Assembly (NCBI GenBank): GCA_042095835.1
Contig: JBELML010000100.1
Span: 1 to 24,197 of the forward strand
Origin: DATFKA01 sp042095835
GTDB taxonomy: Bacteria; Bacteroidota; Bacteroidia; Chitinophagales; Saprospiraceae
DNA length: 24,197 nucleotides
Reading direction: 5' to 3'
The position numbers and the translations under genes are program-made. Numbering within the stretch: position 1 is the stretch's first letter; every line of letters starts with the position of its first letter. This document shows, one piece after another, positions 9,752 to 15,793 of the stretch. The notes beneath the pieces were generated by a model, which had not been told where the DNA came from, ran no database searches, and saw only the letters and a list, made by a program, of their open reading frames with translations.

Positions 9752-11254
9752 TTAATCAAAAACATAAGGTTCAAAATCTGCCCACCATTGGGGTATGTCT
9801 ACTTGGGGTCTGCGACAGATATAAACAGGAATACCATTCTCTTCTCCAATGGCGTACTTGTGATAGATTACTTTCACAAGCTCCGTTTCTTCAAAAGCAT
9901 ATTCTACAGCTGGCTGTTCATTGCCAAGACTGATCCATACGGTAGCATCAGGATTATCATAACCCCATAGCCAAAAACTCCCATGCCTACTAATGGGCTG
10001 GGGCAATCCATAGGCTTTCCCTAGAATTTGGAGCGCGCCCGCTTCTCCATAATTTTCAGCCCAGATCACACATTGACTGCGTTCGGCGGGGCTCAAACTT
10101 TGATAAATACTATCTACCAACTTCACCTGCTCCTCCCAACCAAACATATCGGCGTAGTCTCCTGTCAATTCTACCCGCCCTGCCTCCTCCTCGAGGCCCG
10201 CATACTTTGTATAAGTTTCAATGGGTAAAACGGGCGTCATATCTGGAATCTGTGGCAAGGCCAAGCCAAGAAGTAAGGCACCAATAAGGATACGCCATGC
10301 CATATGCTTTCCTAGCAATAAGGCTTCTATCTGCACAGCCCCTGCTGCAAACAATAAGGGATAAAGTGAAAATAGATAGTAAGGCTTTGCGCCTAGCATC
10401 CACATAGTACTAAAGATAATGATACTAGCAATACCTAAAAACCTATATTTTCCCTGCTTATTTAGAAAATAAACACCCAATAAGCCTACTACTAAGGTAA
10501 GTGGATATCCTAGCTGAGCAATACCAAAATCAGGTGAGCTACCCTCTTGTGCTCCTAAGGCCTGCAAATGCCGGATAAGTGGAAAGTTGTTTTCGTATTG
10601 CCACAGTAGATTAGGTAAAAACAGGAGTAAGGCCAATAAACCAGCTAAGTACAGCCATCTATTCTTAAACAACCGGCCTTTCTCATAGAAAATCAGCCCT
10701 ACAAAGACAGCAAGCGCCCAAACCAAAATGGTATACTTGGTTTGTAAACCTAAACCCAATACCAAGCCAGTAAACAATAAATATTTTCCCTGCTTGGTAT
10801 TAACAAAACGAATCAAATAATAAAACCCTAAAGTCCAGAATAACTGATCAAAGGCAACGGGCTGAAAAAGCGTATGGTTTCTATAAAAAGGCCAAAAAGA
10901 TAAACAACTAATTCCAGCTAAAAGTATAGCGAAGGTTTTTCCCGACAAAGATTTAGCCATTTGAAAACAAAGCACTAAAATCAGACACCCAGCAAGGCTC
11001 GAAAATAGGCGTGTTCCCACTAAAGAATAGTCGAACAACCACCCCGAGAGCTTCCCCAAAACCGCAATAAATGGTGGAAACTCCATGAACCCCCAATCTA
11101 AATGCTCTGCCACTGATAGGTGTAGCAATTCATCTCGATGGAATCCATAGTTTCTATTCCCAAGTATTTGGATGAGAAACTTGAAGGTAACTAAGCTTGT
11201 GATAATGATCGTTGTGCGCTTCAATGGATTAGTGGATTTATCCAAATATACCAA
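9752..11254 (-). CDS. GT39/ArnT-like family membrane glycosyltransferase
   Basis: A 500-residue polytopic inner-membrane protein with about nine to eleven hydrophobic segments through residue ~355, followed by a ~145-residue soluble C-terminal domain. The first loop carries GFHRDELLHL (residues 37-46), with the acidic Asp-Glu pair typical of the catalytic first extracytoplasmic loop of GT-C transferases (the dolichyl-phosphate-mannose/ArnT superfamily), then FPPF and RLFSSLAG, also typical. Such enzymes transfer a sugar from a polyprenyl-phosphate carrier to lipid or protein on the periplasmic face; donor and acceptor cannot be read from the sequence. It follows the dioxygenase gene on the same strand by 75 bp with a weak terminator between, so co-transcription is uncertain. 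Start: ATG at 11254, with positive residues before the first membrane segment. Confidence 0.87.
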   Translation of the reverse strand: MVYLDKSTNPLKRTTIIITSLVTFKFLIQILGNRNYGFHRDELLHLSVAEHLDWGFMEFPPFIAVLGKLSGWLFDYSLVGTRLFSSLAGCLILVLCFQMAKSLSGKTFAILLAGISCLSFWPFYRNHTLFQPVAFDQLFWTLGFYYLIRFVNTKQGKYLLFTGLVLGLGLQTKYTILVWALAVFVGLIFYEKGRLFKNRWLYLAGLLALLLFLPNLLWQYENNFPLIRHLQALGAQEGSSPDFGIAQLGYPLTLVVGLLGVYFLNKQGKYRFLGIASIIIFSTMWMLGAKPYYLFSLYPLLFAAGAVQIEALLLGKHMAWRILIGALLLGLALPQIPDMTPVLPIETYTKYAGLEEEAGRVELTGDYADMFGWEEQVKLVDSIYQSLSPAERSQCVIWAENYGEAGALQILGKAYGLPQPISRHGSFWLWGYDNPDATVWISLGNEQPAVEYAFEETELVKVIYHKYAIGEENGIPVYICRRPQVDIPQWWADFEPYVFD

Positions 11255-11274
11255 GAATCCAAATCACCCTATCA

Positions 11275-11303
11275 AAACGGGCTGAAGGTGCACACTCCAG
11301 CCC
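11275..11303 (-). terminator. Weak terminator between dioxygenase and glycosyltransferase genes
   Basis: GGGCTG (11279-11284) pairs with CAGCCC (11298-11303) around a 13-base loop that contains GTGCAC; on the minus strand four T follow closely. The stem is only 6 bp, so read-through is likely. Confidence 0.4.
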
Positions 11304-11329
11304 ATTCCGAACTTCACTACATGATTACT

Positions 11330-12295
11330 TTATACCGCCGTAGTAAATTGCTCTGGTTCCAAAGTGATGGGCTCCAGCAATCCTTCAATATAGGCTCTTC
11401 GATGCTCTTCCCAAGACGGTAACTTCAAATCTGTACCTAAAGTCTCTACGGACTCATCAAAAGTAAAGCCTGGAGGTGATGTGGCTACTTCAAAAAGCAC
11501 ACCACCTGGCTCCCTAAAGTAGATCGAATGGAAGTACTGCCGATCCAATACCTGTGTAGGCATGAGCCCACCACGGATCACGCGCTCCCGTACCTCCAGC
11601 TGTGTATCATCTGTCTCTGTATCAAAGGCAATATGGTGTACGGTACCGCTACCTCCTACTCCAAATGTGCGCTGCCCATCGTATACAAGGTCGATAATTT
11701 GCCCTGGCTGCGCATCCTTGGGTGCGTAGCGGCGGCGATTACCTTCCTCGGCAACAAACTCATGATTGAGCAAGTCTACCAACACCGATTCGGTATATTC
11801 ATATTTCGTCTCTAGCAACTCGACACTATAAAATCCTCTGATTGCATACTCCAATGGAATAGATCCGTAGCTAAAGGGCGTACGTTGATCGCTGTCGTTG
11901 GTGATCAACTCCAAGCCTAAGCCATCAAAATCCTGAAACTCGATGACCGTCTCATTGAAGCGGTGCTTTGGGGCTTTAAAGGGCACCTTGAATTGCTCAA
12001 AACGCTTGATCCAGTAATCTACGGACTTACTAGGTATGGAAAAGGTCGTTGCCTTGGTCTGGCCATGCCCTTGACTCCCTGGAACCATATCCCGAAAGGG
12101 GAAAAAAGTCATAATACTACCAGGAGTACCCGTCTCATCACCGTAGTAAAGATGGTAAACATCGGGCGCATCAAAGTTGATGGTTTTCTTCACCAATCGA
12201 AGTCCGAGTATACCAGCGTAAAAGTTTACATTATCCTGTGGGTTGGCTGCCATCGCCGTGACGTGGTGCAAGCCTTTTATTAATCCATTTGCCAT
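11330..12295 (-). CDS. Ring-cleaving dioxygenase (VOC superfamily, MhqO/MhqA-like)
   Basis: A 321-residue cytosolic protein made of two glyoxalase/VOC modules, about residues 7-130 and 152-272, the usual length for this group. The first module opens with GLHHVTAM (His10/His11), the second has GTVHHIAF (His220/His221), and REPGGVLFEVAT supplies Glu269. This matches the His-His-Glu metal site of extradiol-type dioxygenases and MhqO-like proteins. The family is linked to opening of hydroquinone-like aromatic rings and to quinone or electrophile stress in Bacillus; the substrate here is not determined. The start at ATG 12295 gives the canonical MANGLIKGLHHVT N-terminus, and a plausible promoter lies 24-55 bp upstream. 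No MarR-type regulator gene is next to it in this window. Confidence 0.92.
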   Translation of the reverse strand: MANGLIKGLHHVTAMAANPQDNVNFYAGILGLRLVKKTINFDAPDVYHLYYGDETGTPGSIMTFFPFRDMVPGSQGHGQTKATTFSIPSKSVDYWIKRFEQFKVPFKAPKHRFNETVIEFQDFDGLGLELITNDSDQRTPFSYGSIPLEYAIRGFYSVELLETKYEYTESVLVDLLNHEFVAEEGNRRRYAPKDAQPGQIIDLVYDGQRTFGVGGSGTVHHIAFDTETDDTQLEVRERVIRGGLMPTQVLDRQYFHSIYFREPGGVLFEVATSPPGFTFDESVETLGTDLKLPSWEEHRRAYIEGLLEPITLEPEQFTTAV

Positions 12296-12318
12296 GATAT
12301 TATCTATTTTTTTCGATA

Positions 12319-12349
12319 CAAAGATGCAGGATATTTATACCTAGCTAAA
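12319..12349 (-). promoter_or_regulatory. Candidate promoter of the ring-cleaving dioxygenase gene
   Basis: The minus strand reads TTTA, 19 bp, CATCTTTG (-7 box at 12319-12326), resembling the Bacteroidota -33/-7 arrangement and the CATATTTG boxes of the three ncRNA promoters in this window. The start codon is 24 bp downstream of the box. Only two short boxes support it. Confidence 0.4.
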
Positions 12350-12403
12350 TGGAAAAAGTGAGGCTAGTGTTGTCATTTTTATGGTTAGTTAGATTTAGGC
12401 AAT

Positions 12404-12433
12404 ATCTTGAATAAAGGTGAGATGCGGGACTTT
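12404..12433 (+). repeat. Direct repeat, left copy, flanking minisatellite region
   Basis: Thirty bases starting ATCTTGAATAAAGGTGAG recur at 12790-12819 with three mismatches, 386 bp downstream in the same orientation. The left copy runs directly into the G-rich minisatellite; the right copy is followed by unrelated sequence. Confidence 0.75.
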
Positions 12434-12444
12434 GGGACCTGGAA

Positions 12445-12507
12445 GACTTGGGGACTTGGGGACTTGGGGACTTGGGGACTTGGGGACTTGGGGACTTGGG
12501 GACTTGG
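12445..12507 (+). repeat. 8-bp minisatellite GACTTGGG, about 8 units up to a gap
   Basis: The octamer GACTTGGG begins at 12445, 12453, 12461, 12469, 12477, 12485, 12493 and 12501 without a mismatch, then runs into 100 N. On the far side (12608-12650) degenerate GGGACTTTGGGACAGGGAGA-type sequence continues, so the array extends through the gap. The 8-bp period gives overlapping open frames on both strands that are artefacts, not genes. Confidence 0.95.
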
Positions 12508-12607
12508 NNNNNNNNNNNNNNNNNNNNNNNNNNNNNNNNNNNNNNNNNNNNNNNNNNNNNNNNNNNNNNNNNNNNNNNNNNNNNNNNNNNNNNNNNNNNN
12601 NNNNNNN
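12508..12607. other. Assembly gap (100 N) within minisatellite
   Basis: Exactly 100 N between two parts of a G-rich tandem repeat; the repeat length is therefore unknown. Confidence 0.97.
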
Positions 12608-12789
12608 GGAGCGGGACTTTGGGACAGGGAGACAGGGAGACTTGGGACTGGAGAGGGGTTTCTTGGAGACCATTTATTAACGACATTATACCACTACAAC
12701 ACTATATCATTATACCATTCATCTACCGAGTCCTTCGGCCGTCGGAGAAAGACTGAGCGTAGGTAGGCATCATTCCCAGTAGTGATCAC

Positions 12790-12819
12790 ATCTTGAATAA
12801 AGGTGAGGTGCGAAACTTT
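12790..12819 (+). repeat. Direct repeat, right copy
   Basis: Matches 12404-12433 at 27 of 30 positions. Between this copy and the minisatellite (about 12660-12789) there is no gene, only an imperfect inverted repeat around 12724-12760 (GAGTCCTTCGGCC with GGAGAAAGACTGAGC). Confidence 0.75.
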
Positions 12820-12913
12820 CGTTAGTGGATTTTTCATATTTCCCGTTTTTTATTCGATTTTTAGGGGGAAGTTGATTATAATTATTTCCCTAATCAAATC
12901 AAAATTGGATGCC

Positions 12914-13078
12914 TTAGTAACGGACAAAGAATAAGTCTCGTATTTTGATCGAGAAGATTTTGTGCCAAGGCAAGGCAAAAAACGTAGATGATGCAGGGCA
13001 TCAGCGAGGCTTTTTAACGCCGCATTGGTGCAAAAGATTCCATCAAAATCGAAAAGTTATTTTTTGATCGTTACTTAA
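12914..13078. mobile_element. 165-bp palindromic MITE-like element, no coding capacity
   Basis: The two ends are imperfect inverted repeats of about 50 bp: TTAGTAACGGACAAAGAATA at the left and, as the complement at the right end, TTAAGTAACGATCAAAAAAT. Both continue to an ATTTTGAT block and a TTTTG(T/C)(G/A)CC block. The centre is a 5-bp stem GATGC/GCATC (12990-12994 and 12998-13002) whose loop midpoint, 12996, is exactly the midpoint of the whole element. The full single strand can fold into one long hairpin. A related terminus is at 21-66. No transposase lies nearby, so it would move, if at all, in trans. It ends 63 bp before the carbonic anhydrase start and could affect that gene's expression. 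Confidence 0.75.
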
Positions 13079-13141
13079 ACGCAGAGGCGTTACAAAAACA
13101 ATAAATTTAATCCAGAATTAATCTAAAATAGGAATATTAAA

Positions 13142-13771
13142 ATGGCAACAATCACTCAATCTAAAGAAACGCAGTCGGTAATTACTCCAGCAATTGCACT
13201 AGACATGCTAAAAGCTGGTAATCAGCGCTTCGTGAACAAAACACCAGAAAATAGAGACTTGCACACCCAACTTAGAGGCACTACCGGTGGGCAGTGGCCG
13301 TTTGCGGTAATCTTGGGCTGCATCGATTCAAGAGTACCTGTAGAAGTCGTCTTTGATCAAGGAATTGGAGATGTTTTTACTGCAAGGGTAGCAGGTAACT
13401 TTGTGAATACCGACATCTTAGGTAGTATAGAATACGGTTGCAAGGTAGCAGGCTCTAAATTGGTTGTCGTACTGGGACATACCTCCTGTGGTGCCGTAAA
13501 AGGCGCCATTGATGATGTCAAATTAGGTAATGTGACGGAGCTGATCCGAAGCCTAAAACCTTCTGTTGCTGCAGTTGAAACACCAGAAGGAACCGATCGA
13601 TCATCTGCCAACAAAGCATTTGTGAAAGATGTCGTCTATAAAAATGTAGAGTTAACTATTGAGAACATCTACAAAGACAGTCCAGTCCTCAAAGAAATGG
13701 CAGAGCTTGGCGAAATCGAAATCGTAGGAGCTGTTTATAATTTAGAAACAGGTCTAGTAGACTTTTTATAA
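13142..13771 (+). CDS. Beta-class carbonic anhydrase
   Basis: A 209-residue cytosolic zinc enzyme that interconverts CO2 and bicarbonate. The metal and catalytic residues are all present: Cys60-Ile-Asp62-Ser-Arg64 (GCIDSR), His113 and Cys116 (LGHTSCGAVKGA). ARVAGNFV (81-88) and the VGAVYNLETG C-terminal strand are also typical of beta-CAs, and the length is normal. The usual motif is C(S/A/M)DSR; Ile at the second position is uncommon but does not touch zinc. There is no signal peptide. The gene stands alone: a palindromic repeat is just upstream and a strong terminator just downstream. The ATG at 13142 has an A-rich leader rather than a strong Shine-Dalgarno site, usual in this phylum. Confidence 0.95.
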   Translation: MATITQSKETQSVITPAIALDMLKAGNQRFVNKTPENRDLHTQLRGTTGGQWPFAVILGCIDSRVPVEVVFDQGIGDVFTARVAGNFVNTDILGSIEYGCKVAGSKLVVVLGHTSCGAVKGAIDDVKLGNVTELIRSLKPSVAAVETPEGTDRSSANKAFVKDVVYKNVELTIENIYKDSPVLKEMAELGEIEIVGAVYNLETGLVDFL

Positions 13772-13804
13772 CATCCAAATTTAAAAAGCTCGCTTTTGAA
13801 AGCG

Positions 13805-13842
13805 AAAAGCCGTCCTAGGGAATACCTTTGGACGGCTTTTTT
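13805..13842 (+). terminator. Intrinsic terminator of carbonic anhydrase gene
   Basis: AAAAGCCGTCC (13805-13815) pairs perfectly with GGACGGCTTTT (13830-13840) and is followed by more T. A smaller hairpin CGCTTT/AAAGCG (13791-13802) precedes it. It lies about 35 bp past the stop codon. Confidence 0.88.
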
Positions 13843-13916
13843 AATGGGGGCTATGGATTTTAGATGTGCCAGAGAATGTCTTTGCTTAGGTTCAAAGGTC
13901 TCGTGGCTAGTTGAGA

Positions 13917-14106
13917 TATGGGTTTAGAGGTTTAAGAGGTTATTGGGTGATGAGGTTATAAGTTTATGGATTTAGCAGGTTTAGTGGGTTTAATAGGTTT
14001 AAGCGTTTAGAATAGGATGTCGTTTTTGGGGGTTAGGAGGTTATTGGGTGATGAGGTGATGAGGTTATAAGTTTATGGGTTTAGGAGGTTTAAATGTTTA
14101 GTTGAC
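13917..14106 (+). repeat. Degenerate GGTTTAG-type short repeats with an internal duplication
   Basis: The word GGTTTA(A/G) or GGGTTTAG recurs more than ten times among GAGGTTAT and AAGTTTATGG words. A ~45-bp segment at 13937-13983 recurs at 14038-14092 with an 8-base insertion (GGTTATTGGGTGATGAGG shared). No reading frame stays open with protein-like composition. Similar words reappear around 14630-14690 and, inverted, in the 86-bp spacer repeats. Confidence 0.7.
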
Positions 14107-14179
14107 TCTAACTAAACACTTCAACCTGCAAGGCCGCCCTGCGGCAAAGCCTAAACCTGCTAAATCTATACTTCTGGGC

Positions 14180-14205
14180 AAAAAAAAACTCCGCGTCTGC
14201 GGAGT
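14180..14205 (-). terminator. Intrinsic terminator of ncRNA copy A
   Basis: On the minus strand, ACTCCGC/GCGGAGT (14188-14194 with 14199-14205) closes a 4-base loop and is followed by nine T. The feature is repeated at 14805-14830 and 15383-15408. Confidence 0.85.
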
Positions 14206-14410
14206 CTTGCTAATAACAAATCATAATCTCATGAAAAAAATAAGACGACCTAAATCTTATAGTTCTTTTTAACTGTGGTTTGGGGTGAGTTCCTCCACTT
14301 TTGCGGTGAAGGAACTCTTGTTTTTGGGATTATGGGCTACTCAATTTTAAAAGTTGTTTCTTGATAGCCGCATATTTGACTATGTCGGTTCTATACGTCT
14401 TTGTTGTTGA
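14180..14410 (-). ncRNA. Candidate small RNA gene, copy A
   Basis: The unit runs from an inferred start near 14410 to an intrinsic terminator at 14180, about 230 nt. It shares two long conserved blocks with copies B and C: a 3' block (about 14180-14253) and a central block (about 14270-14347). The central block folds into a 12-bp hairpin, GAGTTCCTTCAC pairing with GTGGAGGAACTC (one G.U), with flanking C-rich single strands CACCCCAAACCACAG and CCCAAAAACA. Sequence between blocks has diverged. No open frame is conserved among the copies on this strand. I do not recognise a named Rfam family. Function unknown. Confidence 0.62.
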
Positions 14411-14415
14411 CAATA

Positions 14416-14468
14416 CAAATATGCAACCGAATCAGGGGAGGCACAAAGACAAAATACGCTATTTGTTG
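14416..14468 (-). promoter_or_regulatory. Promoter of ncRNA copy A
   Basis: On the minus strand: CATATTTG (-7 box, 14416-14423), 20 bp, TTTG within GTCTTTG (-33, 14444-14447), 10 bp, then a TTTCAACAAAT upstream box (14461 onward). All three boxes and both spacings are identical in copies B and C although the spacer bases differ. Confidence 0.75.
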
Positions 14469-14692
14469 AAAAAAAATCATCCTTATTTAGATAAAACCTA
14501 TTATTATAAAGCACTTAGGCTTAATTTTTGTTAAAAAATAAAATCATTTTTCAACTAAAAAAATTTTTAAAAAAGTGTTTTTTCATTGAGAAAGCGGTCA
14601 ATAAGCTCCTAAAAGTGGTTCCCTGAAGAGGTTTAGGTGCAGGTTTAGAGGCTTTGCCTTTGATTTAGGCGCTTTGTGATTTAGAAGTATTT

Positions 14693-14778
14693 CCTAAAAA
14701 ATCAACCCTCTAAGCTCTAAACCGAAAAAGGTCGCAAAGCGACCGAACCTCAACCCGCGCCACAGGCGCCTAAACCCT
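14693..14778. repeat. 86-bp spacer repeat between ncRNA copies A and B
   Basis: It runs from CCTAAAAA to TAAACCCT and matches 15283-15368, of equal length, with scattered differences. It contains the perfect palindrome GGTCGCAAAGCGACC (14730-14744) and a GCGCC(A)CAGGCGCC inverted repeat. A shorter relative, with GCCGCCCTGCGGC, lies at about 14121-14166, next to copy A's terminator. Confidence 0.8.
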
Positions 14779-14804
14779 ACCCACTCCAAAGCTAACTTAG
14801 GGGC

Positions 14805-14830
14805 AAAAAAAAACTCCGCATCTGCGGAGT
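14805..14830 (-). terminator. Intrinsic terminator of ncRNA copy B
   Basis: Stem 14813-14819 with 14824-14830, loop ATCT on plus, nine T on the minus strand. Confidence 0.85.
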
Positions 14831-15062
14831 CTTGCTAATAACAAATCATAATCTCATGAAAAAAATAAGACGACCTAATTTTTAAATCGGATTCACTCTA
14901 CATAAATCCTCTTTTTCTTTTAACTGTGGTTTGGGGTGAGCTCCTCCACTTTTCGGTGAAGGAACTCTTGTTTTTGGGATTACGGGCTACTCAGTTTTAC
15001 TTAAATTGGTTTTTGGGATAGCCTCTATAATTGTGCTCGAATTAATACGTCTTTGTTGTTGA
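14805..15062 (-). ncRNA. Candidate small RNA gene, copy B
   Basis: About 258 nt from an inferred start near 15062 to the terminator at 14805. It has the same conserved 3' and central blocks as copy A. In the hairpin the stem is GAGTTCCTTCAC with GTGGAGGAGCTC: the base change keeps pairing (A-U becomes G.U) and the loop is one base shorter (CGAAAA instead of CGCAAAA). That loop change would break any protein frame through the hairpin but leaves the RNA fold intact. The segment between the blocks (about 14878-14920) is unlike copy A. Confidence 0.62.
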
Positions 15063-15067
15063 CAATA

Positions 15068-15120
15068 CAAATATGCAACGGTATCAATACAGAAACAAAG
15101 ACAGATTATAGGATTTGTTG
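15068..15120 (-). promoter_or_regulatory. Promoter of ncRNA copy B
   Basis: CATATTTG at 15068-15075, 20-bp spacer, TTTG at 15096-15099, 10 bp, then the CAACAAAT box at 15113-15120, all read on the minus strand. Confidence 0.75.
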
Positions 15121-15282
15121 AAAAAAAATACTCAATCTCACCTTAAAACCTATACATAATTGAGTATACATCAAATTTTTGTTTAAAAATAAACCTTTTT
15201 TTAGGTAAAAAATAATTTTTAAAACGTGTTTTTTCATTGAGAAAACGGTAATTAATTTCAAAAAAGTGGTTTAGACGTGTCT

Positions 15283-15368
15283 CCTAAAAGATCAGCCCTC
15301 TAAGCGCTAAACCAAAAAAGGTCGCAAAGCGACCGAACCTAAGCCCGCGCCGCAGGCGCCTAAACCCT
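15283..15368. repeat. 86-bp spacer repeat between ncRNA copies B and C
   Basis: Counterpart of 14693-14778; the palindrome GGTCGCAAAGCGACC is at 15320-15334 and the following GCGCCGCAGGCGCC is a fuller inverted repeat than in the first copy. Confidence 0.8.
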
Positions 15369-15382
15369 CTTTACTTAGGGGC

Positions 15383-15408
15383 AAAAAAAAACTCCGCGTC
15401 TGCGGAGC
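15383..15408 (-). terminator. Intrinsic terminator of ncRNA copy C
   Basis: CTCCGC/GCGGAG stem around GTCT, nine T on the minus strand; the outermost pair of the other copies is lost (GAGC instead of GAGT). Confidence 0.82.
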
Positions 15409-15649
15409 TCTTGCTAATAACAAATCATAATCTCATGAAAAAAATAAGACGACCTAAATCTTATAGTTCTTTTTAACTGTGGTTTGGGGTGAGTTCCTCC
15501 ACTTTTGTGGTGAAGGAACTCTTGTTTTTAGGATTATGCTACTCAATTTTATTTGGTGAGTGGCTGAATATATAGTGTTTCCCTTCAAATTTTCCTACCT
15601 TATACCAGGCTTTCCTGGCAGTCATAAAAGATGTTTTATTCCCTTCTGA
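15383..15649 (-). ncRNA. Candidate small RNA gene, copy C
   Basis: About 267 nt from an inferred start near 15649 to the terminator at 15383. The 3' block and central hairpin block are conserved (stem GAGTTCCTTCAC with GTGGAGGAACTC, loop CACAAAA). The 5' part (about 15555-15645) is unrelated to copies A and B and contains its own CCAGG/CCTGG hairpin. The promoter is divergent from the DUF4249-like gene to the right. Confidence 0.62.
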
Positions 15650-15654
15650 CAATA

Positions 15655-15707
15655 CAAATATGCACCTGATTTAAAGGCCAAACAAAGACAAATAATGATA
15701 TTTGTTG
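15655..15707 (-). promoter_or_regulatory. Promoter of ncRNA copy C
   Basis: CATATTTG at 15655-15662, 20-bp spacer, TTTG at 15683-15686, 10 bp, CAACAAAT box at 15700-15707 (minus strand). Confidence 0.75.
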
Positions 15708-15793
15708 AAATAAAAAATAGGTATCAAATCCACAAACAACTAATAATCAATTCATTAAAAATCATTTCCGTTAATGTTTTATCCCTAAAAGCA

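Noticed and set aside
12407..12766. Several overlapping open frames on both strands through the minisatellite
   Set aside because: They are products of an 8-bp repeat (read as GDLGTWGL or SPSPQVPK) and run through 100 N; no frame has independent coding support.
14180..14410. Protein-coding interpretation of the ncRNA (GTG-started VEELTPNHS frame)
   Set aside because: The nine codons after GTG are kept, but the loop length change in copy B breaks any longer frame through the hairpin and there is no upstream ribosome site; conservation is better explained by the RNA stem.
14180..15707. CRISPR array or insertion-sequence copies
   Set aside because: Units are ~600 bp with promoters and terminators, not short repeats with uniform spacers, and contain no transposase or cas gene.
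15695..15793. N-terminal extension of the DUF4249-like protein
   Set aside because: Starting at 15695 would bury the lipoprotein signal 33 residues inside and overlap the CAACAAAT box of the ncRNA C promoter; ATG 15794 gives a standard signal and lipobox.
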